Part shown: piece after piece, positions 13,501-25,500 of the stretch | Numbering within the stretch: the first letter of the stretch is position 1 | How the letters are laid out: every line of letters begins with the position of its first letter | NCBI RefSeq assembly: GCF_014529535.1 | Contig: NW_023503608.1 | Coordinates: forward strand, 558,001 to 622,000 | DNA length: 64,000 bases | Reading direction: 5' to 3' | Origin: Bradysia coprophila | Lineage: Eukaryota > Arthropoda > Insecta > Diptera > Sciaridae | The notes under the pieces: model-generated | The model's database searches: none | Seen by the model: the letters and a program-made list of their open reading frames with translations, nothing else | What the model was told of the DNA's origin: nothing | Program-made: the position numbers and the translations under genes

Positions 13501-16500
13501 GTATAAGTTACTTATATCTCGTATCATTAATGTAAAAAAAATTCATTCGGCATTTCGTTAGATAATTAAATTTCGGACAAAAATTCACTTTAATATCATC
13601 ATGTAAAAAATACAGGGTGGTCAGTAAAAGATTTCAAAGATGAAAAAAACAAATGTTTTTTTAAAGAAAAATCATTTTTAGTCATTTTTTGAATACGAAA
13701 TTATACACATGACTGGACAAATGACTGGCTGATGCATATTTGCACAATATTCGTGGGCATTTCCTACCAGTGCTAGCCGGGACCGATTCCTATAAAAGAG
13801 GATAAAAAAACAATTTTTGTTTTCGGTGATGAAGTCGTCATATTTTTCGTATCCGTACGCAGTCACATTTACTTAAAAAACATTAAAATGAATGAAAAAA
13901 CAAAATAACGATCATCACAGTCAAAAATAACTGTTAAAAATAAATAAAATTGAACACTTATATGGAATAATTTAGGTCTATTTTAGTGGTGTACCGTTAT
14001 TGGTAAAAACATATTATTTTCATTGGTAATTTAAAATTGGTAAATTGGGTGTTTTTTGACAACACAAAAACGCTGTTACACTTTTCTTCTATTTGACGAA
14101 AAACTAGAACCCGAAAAATATTATTCGTAGTAATAGTATATTCTGTACCTTTTTTAGCTTATTCAATAGCGAAACCTCTCACACACTAAAAAAAACTTTT
14201 AGTCCTAGGTATAGCATGATATAAACTACCTTGTCCACCAGGCAATGTACTGCCTTGTCCACCAGGATAAGTGCTTCCTTGTCCACCTGGATAGCTTCCT
14301 TGTCCACCAGGCAATGTACCACCTTGTCCACCTGGATAATTGGTACCTTGTCCACCTGGATAATTGGTACCTTGTCCACCTGGATAAGTGCTTCCTTGAC
14401 CACCAGGGTATGTACTTCCTCCGGAACCACCTGTACAAATATGTGAAATACTCATTTACTTTTGAATTTACGTTTAATGTAAAAGCTACAATGTTCATAT
14501 TAAAAGCTACAACGACTAAAAAATTTCATGATCCATTTACGACAAATATTTGACTTTTAAGGGAATACGAGTATGGCCAAAATACACTGAAAATTTTCTC
14601 ATATTGCTTTTAAGCCAAATACACTGATTTTCTTTCACACACGGAATTTTAAAAATCGACACTTTTTCTGTTTCGTAGTTTACTGATTTTTTCTAAATTT
14701 TGCTTGTATTTACATGGAGAAATCAATCAATGTGTCGGTTTTCAAAATTCCGTATGTAATGATTTCGGACCGAAAAACAATGAAACTTTTTTCGTGAAAG
14801 CGTTAAGTATTGAACAACTCTTGAAGAATTAAGCTAGAATACGCAAGGGATCTATAAACTTTTAGTCTGGGTACTGTTAAAATTCATTTTTCAAACAATG
14901 TGATACAATACACACGCTGTAGAAGAAGGCGTCGGAACGAGCAGGTCGACAACATTGTAATGTTGGAATCGCCGGTAAATAGGTTAGCAATGAAGGATCG
15001 GTTGGGTGATAAGCTTACATTATAATAAAGGAATGATAAAATAAATGAATTAAAAAAAAGCTTGATTTGATTTTTGGTCGTTATCGGTTGATCGGTGTTT
15101 TTTCCCATATTTGATAACTCAGAGCGAAAAATAGTGAAAATAAAAATATAGTTTCTTCAGAAATTCGCCAGAGTATTGAATTCTGCACAAAAGTATCCTA
15201 TGAAGTGGCTTCGAAGAAAATATAGGGTATCATGTGAAAGGTAATTTTATAAGATTTTGAGCCAAATAGAGACTTATGTGGTTTGGATGCATCTATGATG
15301 AAAAAAGGACACTTAATCATTTCAACTTCTTTTTCATCGCATATGCATCCAAACCACATAAAACCCTATTTGGCCCAAAAGCACATAAAATTACCTTTCA
15401 AATGATACCCCACACGACCATGTACGTTTTGTGTACCTCGAGAAATTTCAGTAAGAACAGTGTAAGTCTTCGGTTGAAAGCTTCAACTGCACATATTTCA
15501 GTGTGGATGAGTTTTAAACCCAATAAGACCCTATTCGGCTCAATAGTACGTGTGATTACCTTTCTAATGACACCCCACACGACCCTGTACGGCTCGTGTA
15601 ACTGGAGCAATTTTTGTAAGAAAATTGCAATTTTTCGGTTTTTGTCCACCTTTGACCAGCCACACAAACTTCGTAGAATTTTTTTGAAAATGGTTTTGGC
15701 TTCTAGGGACGAATACCTTTCCAGGCACATATAAAAAATTCCAATAGAAAATGCGTCCGATTTCGGTAGGCTGTTTTTCAAAAGAATCCCTCACTATCGA
15801 TCAACCACTAATTTAGGGACTGTTTTTTTTGTTTATTTTAAATTTTTTCGGAAAAATATCATTTCTGGTCGTTGAAAATAAATATCTAATCTATCGTTTT
15901 ATATAGCATGATATAAACTACCTTGTCCACCAGGCAATCCACTGCCTTGTCCACCAGGCAATCCACTGCCTTGTCCACCAGGCAATCCACTGCCTTGTCC
16001 ACCAGGCAATCCACTGCCTTGTCCACCAGGATAAGTGCTTCCTTGTCCACCAGGATAAGTGCTTCCTTGTCCACCAGGATAAGTGCTTCCTTGTCCACCA
16101 GGATAAGTGCTTCCTTGTCCACCTGGATAGCTTCCTTGTCCACCTGGATAGCTTCCTTGTCCACCAGTGCTACTTTGTCCACCTGGATAGCTTCCTTGTC
16201 CGCCAGTGCTACTTTGTCCACCAGGCAATGTGCTACTTTGTCCACCAGGCAATGTGCTACTTTGTCCACCAGGCAATGTGCTACTTTGTCCACCTGGATA
16301 ATTGCTTCCTTGTCCACTAGGGTAAGTACTTCCTTGACCACCAGGGTATGTACTTCCTCCGGAACCACCTGTAAAAATATGAGAAATACTTATTTTTTTT
16401 TGAATTTACGTTTAATGTAAAAGCTACAACGACTTAAAAATTTCATGATCAGTTCACGACAGATACTTGATTTTTGAGTGAATACGAGTATGGCCAAAAT

Positions 16501-19500
16501 ACACTGAAAATTTTCTCATATTGATTTGAAGCCAAAATGCACTAATTTTTTTTATTTTCATACACATACGGAATTTTGAATATTGACCAACGCTCTCTCT
16601 AGCAAACAAACTACTTTTATTAAGGTGCTGAAAGAATCAAGTAGCCTTTGGAATTTGCATGTACATTACAGCGCATTTAGCCAAAATAAATGTAGTATAG
16701 TGTAGAAATAAGGTGTGAATTTGACACATAGAGCTGAGAGTTTGTTTGCTAGAGAGAGTATTGAATCTACACATTTTCTGTTTTAGACTGATTTTTTTTT
16801 TGTAAATTTTGCATGTATTTTTATGGAGAAATCAATCAATGTGTTGGTTTCAAAATTCCGTATGTAATGATTTCGGACCGAAAAACAACTCATGAAGAAT
16901 TAAGCTAGAAGACACAACGGATCTATAAACTAAACTATAAGTCTGGGTACTGTTAAAATGCGTTTTTCAAACTCAACTTGACATATCTCACTTATAATAA
17001 GTCATGTTTACATGTGTAATTGTGTTCTATATGGACGTATGACTTATAATTATAAATTATAAGTGAGATTTGTCAGGGTGCGCAAAATACTGTTGCTATA
17101 ACAGGTAAAATAGATAGTTTTCGCAAATGACGTATAATTTATAGGTCAACTTATAAGTTGGTAATTATAAGTCACATCTTCATACAAGACGTTCTGGAAG
17201 GTTACTTGTAATTTCGCAACTTAGAAGTTGACTTATAAACTAAACATCATTTGCGCAGACTGTCGAATATCATTTCTGATGAGTTGAAAATACATATTGA
17301 TCCAAGCGATTTATATACTAGGTAATGCAATACCTTGTCCACCAGGGAATGTACTGCCTTGTCCACCAGGGAATGTACTGCCTTGTCCACCAGGATAAGT
17401 GCTTCCTTGTCCACCTGGATAAGTGCTTCCTTGTCCACCTGGATAACTTCCTTGTCCACCTGGATAGCTTCCTTGTCCACCTGGATAGCTTCCTTGTCCA
17501 CTAGGATAAGTGCCTCCTTCACCTGTAAATACGTCAATTGTGTCACATGTCACCACTTAAATGGTTAAAAGATGTAATGCAGATTTTTTATTTATATTTC
17601 ACTGACCAGTGGATTGACTACCAGGCAATCCTGCTCCCGGTGTTTGAGATCCGGAACTTCCACCTGTGCGTGAAAATATTCATTTATTTTATTTTCAGTT
17701 TAGTAGTAAAGAGCAGTGAACTCTTTTTTTTCATTGTGGTAGTACTGAATTAAGTATAAGGTTGACTTAGATTTTCGATTTTACGTCAGAAAATACCCTA
17801 ATATGTCTGTAACCACACTATTTTTGAAAATGTATGAAATGTTATGAAAAACGTAATGGTTTTTCACCATTTTTTTTTGTCACGACGATAACTTGAGTAA
17901 TTCTTAACCGGCAACGTGGGCCTAAGGATCTGGAAACTATTCCAGAAAAAAAGGATTTTATTCTGTTGATACTTGATACACAACTGATAATATGCATTGA
18001 TAATTTAATTCCCTACATAGAAGCAATCAGCATATACCTAAAATTGCATTGCATATACACCACAGTGAGTATTTTTTTAAAAAAGTCAAGCAAACTTAAC
18101 ACTAGACAACTTCGACGAGTATCTTATTGCACAGCTAGGACGAGTGAGATGAGATGATTGACATTTTTTGGAATATTAGACAATTCGTTCAATGCGAAGT
18201 TTAAAGCGAGTCTTGATATTTTGATTATTACGAAAGAAATAAATTTATGAGTAAAATGAGATCTTTTATATTGTAATTTTTTTTTTCGATATAAGTATGA
18301 TGTGATGTTTGAGTTCAAAGAAATTTTTCGAGGTCAAAATATTATCATTTTCTTGAACTTCAGAAATTGTCCATTTTCAAAAAGATGAAAAAATCAGGTT
18401 AAATAATAATTTTTATAAGATTGTCGATACATTAGACGGACAATCGAGGCTTGCCGACATTGCCTCTCATGTATCGATATCCTATTTTATCATATGAGCC
18501 AAAACGAGACAACAACAGTTGCACTTGTCAATAATTACCGGTTTATCATTCTAGATAAATAAACGTGTAGTCACAGGCGCGAGTATGATAAAGATATTTA
18601 TAAAGGTGTAATCTAGTTGATTAAGAAGTTTACCGATGCCAAAATAACAACATTATTTTGGGAAAATTATCAGTCAATGAACCTGACCCACCCAAAAGGT
18701 GGGACCCAGTATCGATAAGAAATATCATTTTGGTTAAAGTAAGTTTAAATTTAAATAATTTCAGTTCAAAAGTATACCTATCCATAGTGAAAGTTAAGCA
18801 AAGATATTAACACTTAAACTGACAGAAGCCCGAGACTAAATATGTTGATTACCTGGATATCCGCTTCCACCAGTTGGCCCATCAAGTGGATATTTATTTG
18901 CTAAAGCATACGCATCATCGGGTGAAAAAGATGTTTGTCCGGGTTTTATAGTGTCACATTTGACCAAACAGAATCCTTGCGGTAGTTTTAGTATTTCTCT
19001 TAAACCAGCGTAAATATCAGTTGCTGGGATCGTTCTCGAATCAGTGAGCTTAAGTGGAGCACCTAAAATGATTAAGACATTGTTATGCACACAGATTATT
19101 TTGTAAGGCGAATTATAATGAATCAGAAAAATCTTTTATGTACTGTTTCATTGGATGAAAGTGTAAAATTGCTATAGAGTACATAAAATCTTGTTGCTAA
19201 CTTTCACATTAAAAGTGAAAATTTCACATCTATTGCAAAAAATTTCCATTAAGGCACATGTTAGCAGAATAGCTATTTTGATGTTAGAATAGACTTTGTC
19301 ACGCAGATACAGATAAAATGGCGTATTTCATACAAAAATTGACTTCCTGTGATGATTCTCGTCGTGGTGAATTTTTTTTATACGTAAAATCATCAGATAT
19401 GGTTCCCGCGTATTTAACAAGGGCGATCTGCGCGAGCTCCCACAGCTTACAGTTTTGAGTAAAACATCGACAAGCATTCAATTTTTTATACTATATTGCT

Positions 19501-22500
19501 TAAGCACACACCAAGAATAATTGACTCGATAACGCGAGAAATGCAGCACCTTTCGATTTCATTAGCCTCCAAATATATTCTATGTTAATGCTATGGGTAG
19601 TGCTATGGTCTAGATCAACCATCTGTAACCGCAAAATCTGTTGTATCTGTTCTTCCAGAAAATAACTTTACTTCAGTTCAATTATTTTGCAGTTTATCGT
19701 AGGATGTTACCATAAAAAACTAATTATTACTCAAAGATATTTACCTAGATCTGAACCCGGTTGTTTTCCACCACTTATATTTGATTGTCCACCATCGACT
19801 CTCGGTTGACTGCTTCCACCAAATCCATTCTGTCCTCCACCGATTACAGGCTGACCACCAGTGCTTCCTTGTCCACCAGGATAAGTGTTTCCTTGTCCAA
19901 GAGGCAATCCATTGCCTTGTCCAACAGGATATGCATTTCCTTGTCCTACAGGATAAGTGCTTCCACCAGCACCAGGGATTGTGTTTCCACCAGCACCAGG
20001 AATTGTGCTTCCACCAGCACCAGGAATTGTGCTTCCACCAGCACCAGGGATTGTGCTTCCACCAGCACCAGGGATTGTGCTTCCTCCAGATCCACCTGTA
20101 AATGTGTAAATTGTGTCACAGGACATCAGTTGAATGGTTGAAGTATGTTGTGCAGATTTTATATTTGTATGTTACTCACCAGTGGACTGACTACCAGGAA
20201 CTACTGATCCAGGTGCTTGAGATCCAGCGCCTCCACCACCTGTGAAGGTATTTACTTCTGTTAACTTTAATTGTACTACTAATTGAGTTAGGAGTGAATT
20301 TTTTTTCGTATAAAATGGGAATTACAGCCGCAGCGTAGATTATGCATCTTAAAAAAATTTAAAAAAAAATCCAAGCATATCAGTTTAATTTGTCGATACA
20401 ATTTGAGGGTTTTCTTATTCACTTGACTGAAAGTCAGGGTCTTATGACAGAAAATAACCTGAAACGTCCATGACGCTGAGTTCACTGTGATATTTTGAAA
20501 ATGTTCTTCATTGGCAAAAAACGTTACATACAGAAAACATCCGTACACTTGTTACCACTAGAGTAATTCTTCACCGATTTTCAAAATTTTGGTATTAATT
20601 GACAAAGATTGAAAATCATGAGGTAGATGGGCAATATTAACGCACTCCAAGAACAGACACGAAAGTTTCCTTTGTTTATTTTTAAAATTTGTTTTGAATG
20701 AAATAAAACTAATCAACAATTTATGACAAAGCAAAACAGGAAGCTGCAGAAAGCAAGACCATTTTTTGATATTTTTTGTTACAATTACAAAATCTATTTG
20801 AGAAAATCAGGCAGTCAGTCAAGGGACCTGACCCACCCAAAAGGTGGGGAATAGTGAAGAATGAAAGCAAATATTTCTTCAATTAAACGAAACAATTTTT
20901 TGTAAATTTTAGCATAAATTGGGTTTAAACATTACCGTTTTGGCGTCCATTTGTATAACTTGATCCCGGTCCAGTACCATGTCCATTTGTGTAACTCGAT
21001 CCAGGTCCCGTACTATGTCCATTGGTAGGCCGTCCATCTGGACCAACAGTCCCGCTCTGTATACTTCCTGGCTTTGGAAAACTTTCACTTCCTGTACCTG
21101 TGGTGTAGCCTGGATATGCACCGCTTCCCGTTGTTGATCCAGAACTAGGACCTATTGGTCTACCAAATGCATCCACTGTGCCTGGTTGTCTGACTCCTGA
21201 GAATAAATGGTCGACTTATTTTGAGAAGTAGTAAAAATAGTCAAGAGAGTAAATCTTTTATTTTGACACAATTAAAAAAAAAAGTAAAAGGCTCGCCACA
21301 CTGCGAATAGTGGCTTTAAGACTATTTGCACCGTGTGCAAATAGTATCTTCAATAATAATTTGACTATTCGCATACTGTGCAAATAGTCAAACTATTATT
21401 GAAGAGACTATTTGCACACTGAGGAACCTAATATTTTTTCAATACACCAAAAACAAAAATTCGTATGTATGTACCAATAATGCTGATAAATAAATTGTTA
21501 AAACTTATGCCAGGTCAGGTAAAAATTTATCGTCGTGAACTCTTGTAATAACTTTATTTAAAACTTTATTGCTGACATTTTTCCGCAATTATTTGAAAGA
21601 AAATAGTACGTATTCGGCAAAATGTAGTTATTAACAAAATATTCCTATTTAAACTATTATTTGCACACGGTTCAAATAGTCTCTACCTGAAAAAAGCTCT
21701 AAGACCCCATCAATTCAACCCAAAAACTCACCGTTTTGACCGCCGTTTGTGTAACCAGTACTTCCTGGAGAACTTCCACCTGGTCCCGTGGCACCGTTCA
21801 GTTGATTATAACTGCCAGGTTTTGTGATTGGAAGACTTCCACTTCCTGTACCTGTGGTATAGCCTGGATATGGACCGTTTCCCGTTGTTGATCCAGAACT
21901 AGGACCTATTGGTCTACCAAATGCATCCACTCTGCCTGGTTGACCGACTCCTGAGAATAAATGGTCGACATATTTTGAGAAGTAGTAAAAATAGTCAAGA
22001 GATTGTGAAGCAATCAGGCGACATCAAAATGTTCAACAATCAGTAATTCTCTATTTCAACACAATTTAAAAAAAACTCTAAAACTCGATCAATTCAATCC
22101 ACAACTCACCGTTTTGACCGCCGTTTGTGTAACCAGTACTTCCTGGAGAACTTCCGCCTGGTCCCGTGGCGCCGTTTAATTGATTATAACTGCCAGGTTT
22201 TGTGATTGGAAGATTTCCACCTCCGCTTCCTGTGGTATAGCCTGGATATGGACCAGTACCAGCTCCTGTTGTTGATCCAGCGCCACTTCCTATTGGTCTT
22301 CCAAATGCATCCACTTGTTCCACTCTGCTACCAGCTCCTGGTTGACCAACTCCTGTGAATAATTGGTAGACTCACTTTGAAAAATAGTAATTTTTCGAAA
22401 CAGGAGGCATTTTTAAAGTATGAGCATTTGGGGTAAAATGATTGAGCAACAATCAGGCAACACCCAAATTTTCAACAATCAGTCATTCTTCTATTTTGCA

Positions 22501-25500
22501 GTATTTAAAAGCCTTTGTTAACTAATCCACAACCACAATTCCCTCACCGTTTTGACCACCGTTTGTGTAACCAGCACTTCCTGGAGAACTTCCGCCTGGT
22601 CCCGTGGCACCGTTCAATTGACCATAACTTCCAGGTTTTGTGATTGGAAAACCTCCACCTCCGCTACCTGTTGTATAACCTGGATATGGACCACTACCAG
22701 TTCCGGCTGTTGATCCAGAACCACTTCCAATTGGTCTACCAAATGCATCGACCTGTTCCACTCCGCCTCCTGGTTTTAAATCTGTTAATCTTCCAGGCGA
22801 CGTTAACGGATCTGGGCCTGCATCATTGGTATTATTTTCTGATCATTTTTTTATGAATAAAATTACCATAACCGTAATGTCCATCACTGTTTCCAGAATC
22901 AGAACAATCGCCACAGTCACCACCAGATGATTGACTTTGTGCTTGACCCATTCCATTTGACCCAGCTAATGAGTTCAAATTTCGATATAGAAATTTTCAA
23001 CTGAATTCGTATGAGTTTCACTATTCATTACCAACTACAGCTCTAGATCCATGTGAAGTAGCTTCAGCTTCAGCCTTGCCCTCAGAATCGGTATCACCAA
23101 AATTTAAGTATTGAGATTGTGTTTGTCCGCGATGGCTAAAATTTTCACTGAAGTAATTCCATTCACCAACACCATGTTATTATTCGTAATTCAGAAATAC
23201 CTTCCGCGTGTGTATCCTGCGCTCCTACGAAATCGAGTCAGTTCTTGCTGACTTAACGATGCTATGTGTTCATCGCTTCCCACAATTGCGTTTGGGTCCA
23301 CATTATCCTATCAGAAACATTTTTGGTTTGTGAAAGTTGGAAGTGCATTTCATTTTCGTTTTTAAAAATGCGTCACTACATCTACAGGAGGCCTATGAGG
23401 TCTTTAGGATTAAATAGTACGGCTACGGCAAGATGACGTTTTTTTTACATTTTACTTAATGTGCATCAATCTTACTGTCGTAGTCAATTTGTCTAGTTAA
23501 GTAAATTTTGTTTATGTTCGAAAGCTTCAGTACATAAGACGCTTGTTTTTTTTAAATATAAAAACAGAATCAGTAGAGTAGAGATTGGTAATCTGAATCT
23601 ACATTTCTCTTTACATAAATTAACAGAGAATCGTTTCGTTGTGATATATTAACTTTATTTTGACTCACAACAATATCTCGCCGGATTATTAAAGTTAAGT
23701 TCAATTGGGGTCAATTCGCAAATTCATTAAAGAAATTTAATATTATGTGAATAGAGCGTACTAGTTGTGTATGAGTACTGACGGCAAATGAAATGTAAGA
23801 TGAGTGCTTTCAGATTAGTATTTTTTTTGTCATTTCTTATTATAGCTAAACAACTTAAAAATAATTTGTTAGAATCGTTAATTTTTTTTTACTGAATTTT
23901 GATAAAATGGAATGACCTCATTTACATATTTGAGAAACGTGATTACTTCCTCTCTGGGCTATTAACAGTCTGATATTATTTTAATCAACTACTTATAATA
24001 TTCGCTGATGAATTTGTTTGTAATTTTCACTAAAAAAATGTTCTTACCACAATTGATGCTCCGTATGATACTACGACGAGTGTGTTTAGAATTGCCCATA
24101 GTATAGGCTTCAATTTTCCTGAAAAATATTTTTTTTGTGAATTTTCGTATTTTTTTTCAGGCGTAAATGAAAGCTCTAAATATTATTTTTGCTATATGAT
24201 TATTTTGGTGTACAGACAACTCTTCTGAGTCTGAGTTAAGATATTTCTTCTTCGATTACGCAATATTTTCTTTTTGCGATGGGAGTAAGTATATTGCTAT
24301 TGCAACCTTAATTGAATGACCCTATTTTCCGCCGAATTTTATTGTACACGAAGAAAGTAAATTCGGAAAAAGTACACAGATTTAGTTCGGAATCCCATTT
24401 TTTCCTGAAGGAAAGAACTAAGGAACCATCGTAACAAAAAACTGAAATTTATATTATACTATCATGCTACATAGACAACAACACTAAATTCAACCACAGA
24501 ACGTGTTAAGTGTAAACACTTGTTTTAAAGTTTATAACTAGGGACAAAATTTCGAAGAAAATTTCGCACTCAGGTGCGATTAAACATTTAAATTTTGTGT
24601 GAATCATTGGATGAGCTTTAAGTACTTGAAAAATACCAACGGACTCTAATATGAGAATATCGTGAATTGGACTAATGTAAAGTTGGGTTTGTCTTTTAAT
24701 TTTAATTTTAAATTGTTCAGTAAGTTTGGAAAACATCGAGAAAATGTTAAAAATGAAGAAGGATTTGGAAATGTGGTTGTAGTTTTCCGCAACGAAATTC
24801 GGAAAATAAACTTCAGGATCTTATTTTTTCCTCGAGAACGTTTCCTTTTAAATTTTTTGAAAGAAAGAAGAGTCGAGTAATACGTAGTCATTTTTCAGTG
24901 CACTCGAGATAGTTTTTTTTTTGTAAAACTACTGAACTGAAACTACTAACTTTATTGTACAAAGCTGGTCATGCATTCTATAACAGCTGGGTTCGAGGCT
25001 GGATTCCAGTTTAGTTATTCATAGAACCAATTAATATATGTCTTAGAGTTGGTTCGAGGGGCCAAGTTAATTCTAATGACAGAAGATTTTGGAAAAAACA
25101 ATCTAAGAGTTTTCGCGAGGTTTTCGAAAGTTTTTTAAAAAAATGAATTTACGGAATGTGGAACAGTTTTCAAACGAATTTCGAAAATTTTCAAAAGTTT
25201 CGTGTCAATTTTAACGTGTTTTGTAAGAAATTTTTATGAATTTTCTTTCTAAATTTTCAATTTGTTTAAATGATTTTCTGTTCATACTAATCTTGGGTGG
25301 ACGTATGTAAACTGATCGCAAGGAAAGGAGGAATTGATCTTAGAATTGATCGTAAGAATTCGATCGTAGAATACATTTTCCTTGGATAAAATTATTAAAT
25401 TGAAAACTTGGCCAGCAGTTCCTGCAATGTTGACAACAGAGAAGTATTTTCCTTTTATAAATTTATTAAGAAAAAAAGACTTCTTATCTACTGCGATCAA

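Noticed and set aside
15276-15734. A 152-residue plus-strand frame
   Set aside because: It lies across an intronic inverted repeat, has no splice or homology support, and its opposite strand is equally open.
6019-17522. CRISPR array
   Set aside because: Repeats are in-frame coding units of 21-24 nt without unique spacers, in a eukaryotic gene with introns.
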